Shown: positions 24,218 to 33,255, counted from the stretch's first letter. The stretch: 33,259 nt of DNA from an uncultured Acetatifactor sp. (GCA_934394515.1 CAKRRU010000014.1:1-33259); one strand, 5' to 3'. The notes: generated by a model from the sequence alone, not told the origin. Made by a program: numbers and translations.

Positions 24218-26128
24218 ATGAAACAGGGATTTGTCAAAGTTGCATCCGCCACACCAGGGATCCGGGTGGCGGATCCTGTCTATAATGCGCAGGTGATTTG
24301 TACACAGATGCGGGAAGCCTGTGAACACGGAGCGAAGATCGTGGTATTTCCGGAACTGTGTATTACCGGATATACCTGCCATGATCTTTTTTTGCAGAAT
24401 CTTTTACTGGAAAAGGCCAAAGAAGCCCTTTTAAAGATCACGGAAGAAACAAAGCATTTACAGGCACTGGTCCTGGTAGGACTTCCGGTAGAAAAAAACG
24501 GGCGCCTGTATAATGTGGCTGCGGTTTTGTATCAGGGAAGCATTCTGGGAATGATACCCAAAAAGAATATTCCGACGTATGCGGAATTCTATGAGGGCAG
24601 ACATTTTACACCCGGAGAGGAAACGGTGCAGGAATATATCCTTGCGGGACAGACGGTGCCGTTTGGGACGAATCTGCTGTTTCGCTGTGAGGAACTTCCG
24701 GAACTTGTGCTGGGCTGTGAAATCTGCGAGGATCTATGGGTGGCAGATCCGCCTTCGACATCCCATGCACTGATGGGGGCAACTGTGATCGCTAACCTGT
24801 CGGCTTCCAATGAAACAGTATCCAAGGATGCCTACCGGACACTGCTGGTAAAATCAGCCAGTGCCAGATTGCTGTGCGGATACATCTATACATCTGCGGG
24901 AGAGGGAGAATCTACGCAGGATTTAGTATTCGGAGGACATAATCTGATTGCGGAGAACGGAACCCTTCTTACACAGTCCGCCCGCTTTACGACAGGAATT
25001 CTATACGGGGATCTGGATGTGCTGAAAATAAACAGCGAGCGCAGAAGAATGGGGACTTTTGGAAAGAGTCCTGCCAAGCCTTATCTTACGATCCCTTTTT
25101 CCATGAAACTTACCCGGACAAAACTGGAGCGGAAGTTCGCCGCGCATCCTTTTGTGCCGGAAAATCCTGCGGAGCGGGAGCAAAGATGCGAGGATATCTT
25201 GTCCATTCAGGCCTACGGACTCAAAAAGCGATATGAGCATACCGGGTGTAAAACAGCGGTTCTCGGTATTTCCGGTGGGCTGGATTCCACGCTGGCGTTG
25301 TTGGTAACTGTGAGAGCCTTCGATCTGCTGGGACTGCCGAGAAAAAGGATTATTGCCGTAACAATGCCCTGCTTCGGAACAACGGACCGAACCTATGAAA
25401 ATGCCTGCAGGCTGGCAGAGACGCTGGGGGCAACCTTGCGTGAAGTGGATATCCGGGCAGCGGTGACCCGGCATTTTGAAGATATCGGACAGGACATGGA
25501 GTGCCATGATGTTACCTATGAAAACGGGCAGGCAAGAGAACGGACCCAGGTGCTCATGGATATTGCAAACAAGGAAAATGCCCTTGTCATCGGAACCGGC
25601 GACATGTCGGAACTGGCACTGGGATGGGCAACCTATAACGGAGACCATATGTCCATGTATGGTGTTAATGCCGGAGTACCCAAGACACTGGTAAGGCATC
25701 TTGTGGACTATTATGCAGATACCTGCGGCAACGAAGCACTTACGGCGGTGCTTAAGGATGTACTGAATACGCCGGTAAGCCCGGAACTGCTTCCACCGGT
25801 GGAGGGGAACATCGTGCAGAAGACGGAAGACCTGGTGGGACCGTATGAACTGCATGATTTTTTCTTATATTATATGCTCCGCTGCGGCTATGCGCCGGAT
25901 AAAATCTATCGGATCGCTGAAGAGACATTTTCCGGAAGCTATGATGCAGATACCATTAAACAATGGCTGAAGAATTACTACAGACGCTTCTTCGCCCAGC
26001 AGTTTAAACGTTCCTGCCTGCCTGACGGGCCGAAAGTGGGAAGTGTGGCGCTTTCTCCCAGAGGAGATCTCAGGATGCCTTCGGATGCCTGCGCCGGGAT
26101 CTGGCTGGATCTGGTGGAGACATTGTAA
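24218..26128 (+). CDS. nadE: Glutamine-dependent NAD+ synthetase
   Basis: A 636-residue two-domain enzyme that makes NAD+ from deamido-NAD+, ATP and glutamine. The N-terminal nitrilase-like glutaminase (about 5-285) has the triad Glu46 (FPELCITGY), Lys115/116 (PKKNIPTY) and Cys170 (EICEDLW). The C-terminal synthetase has the ATP P-loop SGGLDST at 352-358 and the later TGDMSELALGW and MSMYGVNAGVPKTL motifs. GAGGGAG lies 4 bases before the ATG. It is the last gene of the co-directional run. No strong terminator follows; only an AT-rich stretch is seen. Confidence 0.96.
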   Translation: MKQGFVKVASATPGIRVADPVYNAQVICTQMREACEHGAKIVVFPELCITGYTCHDLFLQNLLLEKAKEALLKITEETKHLQALVLVGLPVEKNGRLYNVAAVLYQGSILGMIPKKNIPTYAEFYEGRHFTPGEETVQEYILAGQTVPFGTNLLFRCEELPELVLGCEICEDLWVADPPSTSHALMGATVIANLSASNETVSKDAYRTLLVKSASARLLCGYIYTSAGEGESTQDLVFGGHNLIAENGTLLTQSARFTTGILYGDLDVLKINSERRRMGTFGKSPAKPYLTIPFSMKLTRTKLERKFAAHPFVPENPAEREQRCEDILSIQAYGLKKRYEHTGCKTAVLGISGGLDSTLALLVTVRAFDLLGLPRKRIIAVTMPCFGTTDRTYENACRLAETLGATLREVDIRAAVTRHFEDIGQDMECHDVTYENGQARERTQVLMDIANKENALVIGTGDMSELALGWATYNGDHMSMYGVNAGVPKTLVRHLVDYYADTCGNEALTAVLKDVLNTPVSPELLPPVEGNIVQKTEDLVGPYELHDFFLYYMLRCGYAPDKIYRIAEETFSGSYDADTIKQWLKNYYRRFFAQQFKRSCLPDGPKVGSVALSPRGDLRMPSDACAGIWLDLVETL

Positions 26129-26181
26129 ATATAAAAATATTGTTAAAAAAACGTCGAAATTCTTAAATTTCTGATTTTTAC

Positions 26182-26210
26182 TTGAAATGAGGAACGGGAA
26201 AACGTATATT
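26182..26210 (+). promoter_or_regulatory. Promoter of the small XRE-type regulator
   Basis: TTGAAA (26182-26187) and TATATT (26205-26210) are 17 bases apart, 41 bases before the start codon. The remainder of 26129-26250 is AT-rich with a weak GAAAT/ATTTC hairpin near 26157-26172. Confidence 0.75.
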
Positions 26211-26250
26211 ATTGCTATACCAAATATGGAGTCTGCGTGGAGGAATAAAT

Positions 26251-26601
26251 ATGACTAAGGCGGAAATTTTAAAAAAAGAAATTTTAAGACAGTATCGTAG
26301 CGTCAGACAGTTTGCTATGGAAATGAATATTCCTTATAGTACCCTGGTGACTGCTTTGGAACGTGGAATTGAGGGAATGGCGTACGGAACAGTGATCAAG
26401 ATGTGCGATAAGCTGAGCCTGAACCCGGTAGATTTCTCATCTCTGGAGAGAGATGCATCACTGGGAGCACAGCTTCTGGAGAATCGTGTAATGCAGAATT
26501 ATGTGAAGCTGAACCAGTCGGGCAGAGACAAGATCCTGGAACTGATGGATGACTTCGTACAGATCGACAAATACAAAGCGAAGCCCAAAAAAACGAAATA
26601 G
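26251..26601 (+). CDS. Small Cro/CI-type HTH DNA-binding protein
   Basis: A 116-residue protein. Residues about 5-62 form a helix-turn-helix of the XRE/Cro type (LRQYRSVRQFAMEMNIPYST, then KMCDKLSLNPVDF). The C-terminal half is helical (KLNQSGRDKILELMDDF, typical of clostridial regulators) and ends in a basic tail KPKKTK. It lacks a peptidase or ligand domain. ATG 26251 is chosen because GGAGG lies 9 bases upstream; the in-frame ATG at 26212 lies over the -10 box. Its target is unknown; the neighbouring FliD-like gene and nadE are candidates only by position. Confidence 0.85.
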   Translation: MTKAEILKKEILRQYRSVRQFAMEMNIPYSTLVTALERGIEGMAYGTVIKMCDKLSLNPVDFSSLERDASLGAQLLENRVMQNYVKLNQSGRDKILELMDDFVQIDKYKAKPKKTK

Positions 26602-26612
26602 TTTATTAATAA

Positions 26613-26670
26613 GCAGGAAATAAAATAACAGCTACTGTTGCCCTCCCGGGAGGGATTAACAGTAGCTGTT
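26613..26670 (-). terminator. Terminator of the FliD-like gene, overlapping its stop codon
   Basis: A perfect 13-bp stem, AACAGCTACTGTT (26627-26639) with AACAGTAGCTGTT (26658-26670), encloses a second palindrome CCCTCCCGGGAGGG (26641-26654). On the minus strand it is followed by ATTTTATTT. The right arm encodes the last residues NSYC and the stop of the FliD-like protein. On the plus strand no T-run follows, so it may serve the XRE gene only weakly. Confidence 0.7.
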
Positions 26671-27951
26671 AAACATCATACCGCTGTAAGCACTGGTGAT
26701 ATAAGGACTGGCAAAATTGTGACCCGGATTTTTGTAGGCCACTATTTTTTTGTCTACATAATCCATGGGATTCAGTGATACCTGATCGCTCTTGTGCAGC
26801 AGTGAGTCGCTGAATTCCTTTAAAACATTGAAGCCGGACAGATCATTTCCGGATTCTGCGGCGGTCTGCCGCAAAACTTCATCATTGACGGAGAGAATAC
26901 CGTCGTCCTGCAGGTGCATTCCCATGTTTTCCAGAGAACTGCCGTACCGGGAAGCAAGGGAAGAAAACTCCCGGATCAGCTGCTTGCTGCGGGACTGCGT
27001 CTCCAGATAGGAGGAAGCGGTCCGGATGAATTCATTGTAGCTGCCGACCAGCTGGATGATATTGTCTGTGATGGATTCAGTGTCTGTCTTCAGCCCTACG
27101 TGTACAGGCTTATCTTCCGGACTGACGGCTTTTAACTGTACATCAAACAGTTTTCCTATTGTAAAACGATTGGAGGAAGCGGTGCGTTCCTCACCGTTGA
27201 GCAGGAAACTTGCATTGCCGGCGGGATGACTGACATAATTCAATCCTAAGTAATCCACGACACCGGATGTCTTACTGGTATGATCGTCACTTACCCGGAA
27301 ATGATAGGCCTTGCCCCCGGGAATACCGGTAGAGTCCGAAGTCAGCCGCAGTGCATAACGGGAATCGGATTCTGCCACATCTGCCGTGATGCCGATATCG
27401 GCGTTGTTGATCAGCCGGGACAGCCGTTCCGTGATCTGCCGGTTGGTGTCTCCTTCGTTGATATTGAACTGGAATTCATAGTTCATATCGTTAATTGCAA
27501 TATCAAAAGAATACGTTGCGGGAGAGAGGGTGGCTGCCAGATCCGGAAGAAAATAACCGAGATTCTCCTGGGGGGTGGCGAGTTCCCGTACCTCCAGATC
27601 GAATTCCGGAGAAGCTTTGGCGGTGGTGTCGGAACCTATGTAAGAGACTTCCACGATATCATTGTCCGTGGAGTAGGCGCTCTTCTTGCGGAACAGACCA
27701 TCCGTCTCCAGCCCACCGATCTGTGCGATAGTGTTGTGCAGTTCACGGGCATTCTCTTTCACATCCACAGCATAATGCTGCGTATCCTTGCTGGTAGTGG
27801 GAAGATACCAGGGAGCATCCTTGTTCAGCTTCACGATGGAATTGTATACACTGCGAAGCTCACTCTTTTTATGAGTATCATATTTGGTAATCTGCCTTGA
27901 TGCATAGGTGGTCAGATAATTATTATAGACAGTGTTCATGATCGCACTCAT
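26656..27951 (-). CDS. FliD-like flagellar filament-capping domain protein
   Basis: A 431-residue protein starting MSAIMNTVYNNYLTTY. A helical N-terminus (about 1-105), a beta-rich middle (about 105-300, containing IDIAINDMNYEFQF-type strands as in flagellin hook-IN segments), and a helical C-terminal part (about 300-400) with IIQLVGSYNEFIRTA and LQDDGILSVNDEVL resemble FliD C-terminal domains. It ends YKNPGHNFASPYITSAYSG, a tail seen in Lachnospiraceae FliD-like proteins. No export signal is evident. AAGGAG lies 7 bases before ATG 27951; an upstream in-frame ATG adds 11 residues but lacks a site. No flagellar gene neighbours it, so the protein may be an orphan cap, an export substrate or a non-flagellar relative. 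Confidence 0.75.
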   Translation of the reverse strand: MSAIMNTVYNNYLTTYASRQITKYDTHKKSELRSVYNSIVKLNKDAPWYLPTTSKDTQHYAVDVKENARELHNTIAQIGGLETDGLFRKKSAYSTDNDIVEVSYIGSDTTAKASPEFDLEVRELATPQENLGYFLPDLAATLSPATYSFDIAINDMNYEFQFNINEGDTNRQITERLSRLINNADIGITADVAESDSRYALRLTSDSTGIPGGKAYHFRVSDDHTSKTSGVVDYLGLNYVSHPAGNASFLLNGEERTASSNRFTIGKLFDVQLKAVSPEDKPVHVGLKTDTESITDNIIQLVGSYNEFIRTASSYLETQSRSKQLIREFSSLASRYGSSLENMGMHLQDDGILSVNDEVLRQTAAESGNDLSGFNVLKEFSDSLLHKSDQVSLNPMDYVDKKIVAYKNPGHNFASPYITSAYSGMMFNSYC

Positions 27952-28019
27952 AGGAATCTCCTTTCTTCCCTGTGGATAATTCACGGGGTAATCATCCAGT
28001 CCCCCACTTTTATGCGACC

Positions 28020-28048
28020 ATTATAGCATAATCAATAGGTAGAAACAA
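28020..28048 (-). promoter_or_regulatory. Promoter of the FliD-like gene
   Basis: On the minus strand TTGTTT (28043-28048) and TATAAT (28020-28025) are 17 bases apart, with a TGC extended -10 motif. The pattern is sigma-A-like, not a sigma-28 flagellar promoter. Its -35 overlaps the outer stem of the hairpin at 28043-28087. Confidence 0.75.
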
Positions 28049-28092
28049 GAAAAACAGTGGGATTATATTTCACCATTTTTCTTGTTTTTTTT
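28043..28092 (+). terminator. Terminator-like hairpin upstream of the large surface protein gene
   Basis: AAACAAGAAAAA (28043-28054) pairs with TTTTTCTTGTTT (28076-28087), extended inward by GTG/CAC, and further T residues follow to 28092. Pointing rightward with no plus-strand gene before it, it may attenuate leader transcription into the large surface-protein gene, or end an antisense RNA. Confidence 0.5.
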
Positions 28093-28234
28093 ATTCAAAG
28101 GACTGGACTCGTCCCTTAGGGGACGATGTATGATTGGTATAACGAAGAGTAATCCGCATAAAAATATGCCTGTGATTTACAGCCACAAAAGATGGAAAGG
28201 AATAGAGACACCTATGAAGACAAAAGGATGGAAA
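28093..28234 (+). promoter_or_regulatory. Leader of the large surface protein gene, no clear signals
   Basis: This stretch holds a small hairpin CGTCCC-TTAG-GGGACG near 28110-28125 and a TATAAC at 28138-28143 that could be a -10, but with no convincing -35. The frame is open through this region, but the peptide it would encode has no family look and would precede the signal peptide, so it is treated as untranslated. Confidence 0.3.
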
Positions 28235-31200
28235 ATGAAAAAAGGGATAGTGCGCATGGCAGCAGCGGCTATGCTTCTGGGATTGCTTCCCATGACACCA
28301 GCGAATACGCTGACGGTGCAGGCCCAATATAACACGCCCAGTGTGACAACTTATGCATCGAAGGAACAACTTATGACTGCGTTTACCCCGGGTACTGAAA
28401 ATGCGGCAATCAGTACGCTGGAATTTGGTAAGGATGAAAATGAAAATACAATGACCTGGTATATCTTAGGCAAGGATAACGGTGTGGAGGGAGATAATAT
28501 TGCTATTTTTGCCACAGCTCCGATCGCATCGAATCAGATGTGGTGGGACAAACCTAATAAGAGTTTGTTGGAGGAGTGTGATTATGGAAATTATAATCCA
28601 CCTTCTAGCTTGTCGCTCAATCATTATGGAGTAAGCGATATACGCATTAAGTTAAAAGAACTGGCAACGGATGAAAAATATTTTTCGGCTACGGAACAGT
28701 CCCTGATGAATGCTACGAAGATTAAAACATATTGTTATGCAAGTTCATCCTCCAATGTGCCTGTTTATTATACGGTAAAGGATTGTTTGTACTTACTGGA
28801 GAATGGTGCTGATTGGGGTAATCTTGATTGGCTACCTACTATCAGGGCAGGAAGTAACAATCAGTTTGTACTTTGGAATGATAAGTATTGGAATGGGGGC
28901 AGGATCTTTTGGCTTCGTACACCGCTATATGATAATTTTACGTGGACTGCCAGACCAGCCGACAGCCACAAGACTGATGGTCATGCTACCTCGATAATGA
29001 AGGGTGATTCGGATTACACGGATTACCCTAATGGCTATACCGTTCGTCCGGCAGCTAACCTGAATCTGTCCTCCGTTCTCTTTGCATCCTCTGTGCCGGT
29101 GCTTTCGCTTGCAGACGAAGTACCACGGGTAGAGATACTGCAAAATGCCAATCCTATGACTCTTAGGATGGACGGAAGTGGAAGACATATTGGAACTGTC
29201 AGCTATAATAACAATAGAAAAGTGATCACGGTCGAGCGGGACGATGCGACAATGACGAAGGAAGTGCGGCTTGTAATACAAGGCAAAAATTACTCGGATC
29301 GATATTACATGGTAAAGCTTCCCGAAACCCCGGAGACAACCTATGACTTTACTACTCTGTCCTCTACTCCTGACTGGTTGAAGGAAGCTGACCTGTCAGA
29401 GTGCAGGATCTGGCTGGAGATGACAGAGGGTGATGTAACCTATGCGGTGAGTGCTGAAGATAGGGAACCGTTACAGAAGCCTACAGTATATGACATGAAT
29501 ATCGGTACAACGCCGTTGTATAAGGTTCCTTACGGATGGAACGAAGCAGAGGGGGTACAGGTATATTATGGAAGTGAATCTGCCCTGTATCATGTGCTTG
29601 ACAGAGATGATAAAAGCGTATTGCTGCATAGCGATGGCAAGAAGACCATGACGTTTGCCTCCTCCGGTAACCAATGGAGCGGCAGTGCAGCAGAAACATG
29701 GCTGAAGGATACTTATTATACAACTGCCTTCAGTGAGCCGGAGAGATTAGCGATAATAAACACAACGCTCAGCGACAGAGCGGACTATACTATAAGAAGG
29801 ACGAACTATAACGACCAGACGGCAGAAGACCATATCTTTTTGCTCAGCGCATACGAGGCTGACAAATTGTATGAGGATGCCTGTGAAAGAAAACAGGACA
29901 CATCCTGGTGGCTGCGCTCTGCCGACTCGGCTGACAGCACTAAGGTTGCAACGGTCAATACAGAGGGCAAAATAGAGAGCAGTCCGGTTACTACAGACCG
30001 GATAAAAGTAAGCCCTGCTTTTCGTCTGGATTTATCTGCCGTGCTGTTTACCACTGCGAAGGGTGTGGACAAGACGTCCTCTGTAAGTGAGAGGAATGAG
30101 AAAGCATATACAGGTGCTAAGATCTGGAGGCTGACCCTGAAGGATGACAGGAAAACAATTGGAGTGCAGGAGGATCAGTGCGTATCAAGATATCCTGACC
30201 GGACGATTGAGGTTCCTTATCAGTATACGGATAATGCGTCCGGGGAAGAGAAAGTGAACCAGATATCCGTAATGATCACGGATAAGAAGTATGGGGATGA
30301 GGGAGCAAAGATCCAGTACTACGGAGCATTGCAGGGACTGGAGTCATCTCCGGAATCTACCGGTACCGGTACGTTTAGGCTTCCGTCTACTCTGGGGAAC
30401 AAGACCTTAGGCACTGACTATCATTTATATCTTCTTGCGGAGCATGTAAGCGATGCAGGCGCAACGGATTATGCGAGCGTTCCTTGTGAAATTACAGAGT
30501 TCAGGACCCTATCTACGTTGGGTTCTTCTATAGTTTCTTCTATTGAAATTAAAGATATTATCAAACCGGCAGCAGGAGAAAAACTTGATACGGAAGTAAC
30601 CTGTACAAACAATCGTGTAAGTGTTAAGGATGTCAGCTGGACAGCAGAAGACGGTACACCTGCTACAATTGCAGGGTATTACGAAAAATATACCATAAAC
30701 ATCACATTGCAGCCAGCAGCAGCATGGGATAACTGGGCATTTGATGATACAATTACCAGCGTGGAAGCAAGAGTGGTATATGATGACAACAGCACTGGAA
30801 AGAGGTATCTTAGGTTTGGGTCTATTAAAAAAGACACTTACAAAACGATCGTATTGAGTTATACCTTTGAGAACTACACGGAAAAAGATAAGCTCGAAAG
30901 TATTACTGCTCCGGAGCCGCGCTATGTGTCAAACAAAACCTCCTGGGCTGACATACAGAACCAGTTGCCCACAAAGGTAGGTATTGTGACAAAGGGTAAG
31001 ACGGTAACGGAAGCAAAAGTGGCGTGGAAGATCTCGGAGGCGAAGGCCAATTACGATCCGACTTCGCCTGAAAGGCAGAAATTTACATTAACGGGAAACG
31101 TGACACTGTACGATATTGATCAAAATGGTGTCGATTGCACGGTGAAGATGGATGTGATCGTAAAAGCGGAGAATCAGGTGGAAGACCCCAAGGCGGATCC

Positions 31201-33043
31201 GGCAGGGGGCTTCTATACAGAGTCTCAGAAGGTAAGTCTGACATCAGCCACAGAGGGAGCAGCCATTTACTATACAATGGATGGAAGTGACCCGGCATTA
31301 GTAGACGGTAAACCGGATGGAAATACGAAGAAGTATGTAACGCCGATCGATGTTTCGGGATTAGAGGGACAGAATGTTACGATTACCATTAAGGCAATAG
31401 CGGTAAAAGAAGGAATGCCGGACAGCGAGATTACGACTTATGTTTATCACATTAATGAGCCGATTAAGCAGATCACGGAGGTGGCTGTCACAGGCATCGA
31501 CACCCCGGCAGCGGGAAAAGCACTGGATACAACGGCTGAATGTGCAACGGGAGGAGTAAGCATTCAGAGCGTTGAGTGGAAGACATCAGATCTTAACACC
31601 GGTGTCACAACAGCGGGATATGAAACAAGCTATGCCGTACTGGTAAAACTGAAAGCAGATGACGGCCGTGTATTCAGCCCGGCTGTTACGGGAACCGTGA
31701 ATGGAATTGCAGCGGAAGTCGAGACGGATCTGACGAATACAGACGGAACGATCACAGCAGTTACGGTGTGGATAAAGTTTGCCAAGACGGGCAGGGACAA
31801 GCTTGTAAGTATTACAGCTCCGTCATCCCGCACCGTGAAGAACGGAACGGCCTATGAGAACATGGGGCTGCCGAAAACGGTGGCTATTGTGACCGAAGGC
31901 CGGACAGTGACGACAGCGGCGGTGACATGGGATACAACGACCCCGGCAGCGGGAAGCTATGATCCGGCTCTGAAGACAGAGCAGACGGTGACATTGAACG
32001 GTACGGTGACCTGTCCCGATACGATTGACCCGAATGGAGTCTCTCTTGCTACGACGATCACCATAACCATAAGGGCAATCGATGCAACATCGCATTTCAT
32101 CACGGTATCCTCGGGAGATGCGGGAAGTGTGTCCCCGGACGGCATGGTGGAGGTACCGGACGGAGGAAGCCAGACATTTACCATCACACCCAATGAAGGC
32201 TACGAGGTCGATGCTGTGAAGGTCGACGGTAACAGCGTGGGTGCGGTGACAAGTTATACCTTTGAGAATGTGACGGCAGATCATATGCTGGAGGCACTTT
32301 TTAAACAGAGCAGTGCACCGGTAGTTACGCCTGCACCGACAGAGACTCCCGTCCCGACAGAGACTCCGGCACCGACGGCAACTCCGGCACCGACAGCAAC
32401 CACGGCTCCAACAGAGACCCCGGCATCGACAGCGGATCCGGCATCTTCGGAGGAATCGGACTCGTCGGTGGAACCGGAAGCAACGGCGACTCCGGCACCG
32501 ACAGCAACGCCGGCACCGGCGAAGACTCCCGTGCCGACGAAGACCCCGGCACCGGAAGCCTACCGGATCTTAGACGGTGCTGACAGCAAATGGGTGCAGG
32601 ATGAGGATGGCAGTGTCATTATAAGAGGTAATGGAGAATTCAGTAAATTCACAGGAGTGAAGGTCGATGGCGAGCTGATCGATGAGGAGAATTATACTGC
32701 ATCGGAAGGTTCGACGATCATTGCGTTGAAGAAGGAATACCTGGATACTCTTCCGGAAGGAACCCACAGCTTTGAAATCCTGTGGATCGACGGTTCGGCA
32801 CATACGAATTTCACGGTCGCAAAGAGTACGGCCGGCGGTCAGGAAAATTCCGGAAATGCGGCAGGCTCCGGCAACCAGGAACCGTCAGAGACCGGCGTAC
32901 CGGCCGACAACGGAAGCACAGCAGAGGTGATCTCGCAGACGGACGAGGGCAGCAGTATACCCTGGGTGATACTTGTAATTGTCCTTGTGGTACTGGCGGG
33001 AACGGCAGGAGTGATCATTTTCAGACAACGACAGGATACTTAA
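28235..33043 (+). CDS. Giant membrane-anchored surface protein with DUF6273, Ig-like and Pro/Thr stalk regions
   Basis: A 1602-residue protein. Signal peptide 1-31 (VRMAAAAMLLGLLPM core, then VQA). Two DUF6273-type domains follow: about 60-290, with IFWLRTP and YTVRPAANLNLSSVLF, and about 415-610, with SWWLRSADSAD and VSPAFRLDLSAVLF. Two related beta units (about 770-980 and 1078-1285) share PAAGxxLD and LxSITAPxxR. Between them is a chitobiase C-terminal-like module (about 982-1073, AIYYTMDGSDPA). Next come an InlB/Big-type repeat (about 1284-1359, ITPNEGYEVDAVKVDG), a Pro/Thr stalk (about 1362-1442), an X2-like module, and a C-terminal helix at about 1574-1597 followed by RQRQDT. AGGA lies 6 bases before ATG 28235; ATG 28214 is an alternative. 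The ligand is unknown; a host-glycan or matrix-binding role is inference. Confidence 0.85.
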   Translation: MKKGIVRMAAAAMLLGLLPMTPANTLTVQAQYNTPSVTTYASKEQLMTAFTPGTENAAISTLEFGKDENENTMTWYILGKDNGVEGDNIAIFATAPIASNQMWWDKPNKSLLEECDYGNYNPPSSLSLNHYGVSDIRIKLKELATDEKYFSATEQSLMNATKIKTYCYASSSSNVPVYYTVKDCLYLLENGADWGNLDWLPTIRAGSNNQFVLWNDKYWNGGRIFWLRTPLYDNFTWTARPADSHKTDGHATSIMKGDSDYTDYPNGYTVRPAANLNLSSVLFASSVPVLSLADEVPRVEILQNANPMTLRMDGSGRHIGTVSYNNNRKVITVERDDATMTKEVRLVIQGKNYSDRYYMVKLPETPETTYDFTTLSSTPDWLKEADLSECRIWLEMTEGDVTYAVSAEDREPLQKPTVYDMNIGTTPLYKVPYGWNEAEGVQVYYGSESALYHVLDRDDKSVLLHSDGKKTMTFASSGNQWSGSAAETWLKDTYYTTAFSEPERLAIINTTLSDRADYTIRRTNYNDQTAEDHIFLLSAYEADKLYEDACERKQDTSWWLRSADSADSTKVATVNTEGKIESSPVTTDRIKVSPAFRLDLSAVLFTTAKGVDKTSSVSERNEKAYTGAKIWRLTLKDDRKTIGVQEDQCVSRYPDRTIEVPYQYTDNASGEEKVNQISVMITDKKYGDEGAKIQYYGALQGLESSPESTGTGTFRLPSTLGNKTLGTDYHLYLLAEHVSDAGATDYASVPCEITEFRTLSTLGSSIVSSIEIKDIIKPAAGEKLDTEVTCTNNRVSVKDVSWTAEDGTPATIAGYYEKYTINITLQPAAAWDNWAFDDTITSVEARVVYDDNSTGKRYLRFGSIKKDTYKTIVLSYTFENYTEKDKLESITAPEPRYVSNKTSWADIQNQLPTKVGIVTKGKTVTEAKVAWKISEAKANYDPTSPERQKFTLTGNVTLYDIDQNGVDCTVKMDVIVKAENQVEDPKADPAGGFYTESQKVSLTSATEGAAIYYTMDGSDPALVDGKPDGNTKKYVTPIDVSGLEGQNVTITIKAIAVKEGMPDSEITTYVYHINEPIKQITEVAVTGIDTPAAGKALDTTAECATGGVSIQSVEWKTSDLNTGVTTAGYETSYAVLVKLKADDGRVFSPAVTGTVNGIAAEVETDLTNTDGTITAVTVWIKFAKTGRDKLVSITAPSSRTVKNGTAYENMGLPKTVAIVTEGRTVTTAAVTWDTTTPAAGSYDPALKTEQTVTLNGTVTCPDTIDPNGVSLATTITITIRAIDATSHFITVSSGDAGSVSPDGMVEVPDGGSQTFTITPNEGYEVDAVKVDGNSVGAVTSYTFENVTADHMLEALFKQSSAPVVTPAPTETPVPTETPAPTATPAPTATTAPTETPASTADPASSEESDSSVEPEATATPAPTATPAPAKTPVPTKTPAPEAYRILDGADSKWVQDEDGSVIIRGNGEFSKFTGVKVDGELIDEENYTASEGSTIIALKKEYLDTLPEGTHSFEILWIDGSAHTNFTVAKSTAGGQENSGNAAGSGNQEPSETGVPADNGSTAEVISQTDEGSSIPWVILVIVLVVLAGTAGVIIFRQRQDT
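30545..32090 (+). repeat. Duplicated beta unit within the large surface protein
   Basis: The segments about 30545-31170 and 31471-32085 encode related units. Shared landmarks are PAAGEKLD/PAAGKALD, VSWTAEDG/VEWKTSDL, KLESITAPEPR/KLVSITAPSSR, PTKVGIVTKGKTVT/PKTVAIVTEGRTVT, and a closing DQNGVDCTVKMDVIV/DPNGVSLATTITITI. The second copy is more GC-rich and more regular. A chitobiase C-terminal-like module lies between them. Confidence 0.75.
32330..32560 (+). repeat. Short tandem codon repeats encoding a Pro/Thr stalk
   Basis: Repeated 9- to 12-base units such as CCGGCACCGACAGCAACT encode TPAPTATPAPT-like sequence. Such tracts are prone to slippage and length variation and form an extended, probably glycosylated spacer that holds the binding domains away from the membrane. 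An acidic-Ser interruption (SSEESDSSVEPE) lies in the middle. Confidence 0.85.
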
Positions 33044-33053
33044 GAGACCTTAA

Positions 33054-33081
33054 GAGGGGCGGGTAAACCGCCCCTTCTTTC
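33054..33081 (+). terminator. Terminator after the large surface protein gene
   Basis: GGGGCGG (33056-33062) pairs with CCGCCCC (33068-33074) around a short loop, followed by the T-rich TTCTTTC. It is a GC-rich 7-bp stem 10 bases after the stop codon. Confidence 0.8.
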
Positions 33082-33151
33082 ATTATGGATGGATTACAAA
33101 AATGAATGGAATTACATCATTTATATTTCATTTATATTTTTGGGAAAACAG

Positions 33152-33180
33152 TTGACGTAGAACGCAGATTATGTTATAGT
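33152..33180 (+). promoter_or_regulatory. Strong promoter at the right edge
   Basis: TTGACG (33152-33157) and TATAGT (33175-33180) are exactly 17 bases apart with a TG extended -10. It drives the gene that begins at 33256. Confidence 0.85.
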
Positions 33181-33255
33181 GTTCAAGCGAGATGAGATTT
33201 AGGTCTTTTTTTTATGCTTAAATTTAGAGATCAGAAAACACGTGGAGGTAGAAAA

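Noticed and set aside
28082..28234. In-frame N-terminal extension of the giant surface protein
   Set aside because: It would put about 50 hydrophilic residues before a good signal peptide, and its start overlaps a terminator T-run; ATG 28235 or 28214 has a better context.
32330..32560. Regular short repeats considered as a CRISPR array
   Set aside because: Units are 9-12 bases, contiguous and in frame, encoding Pro/Thr; there are no spacers and no cas genes.
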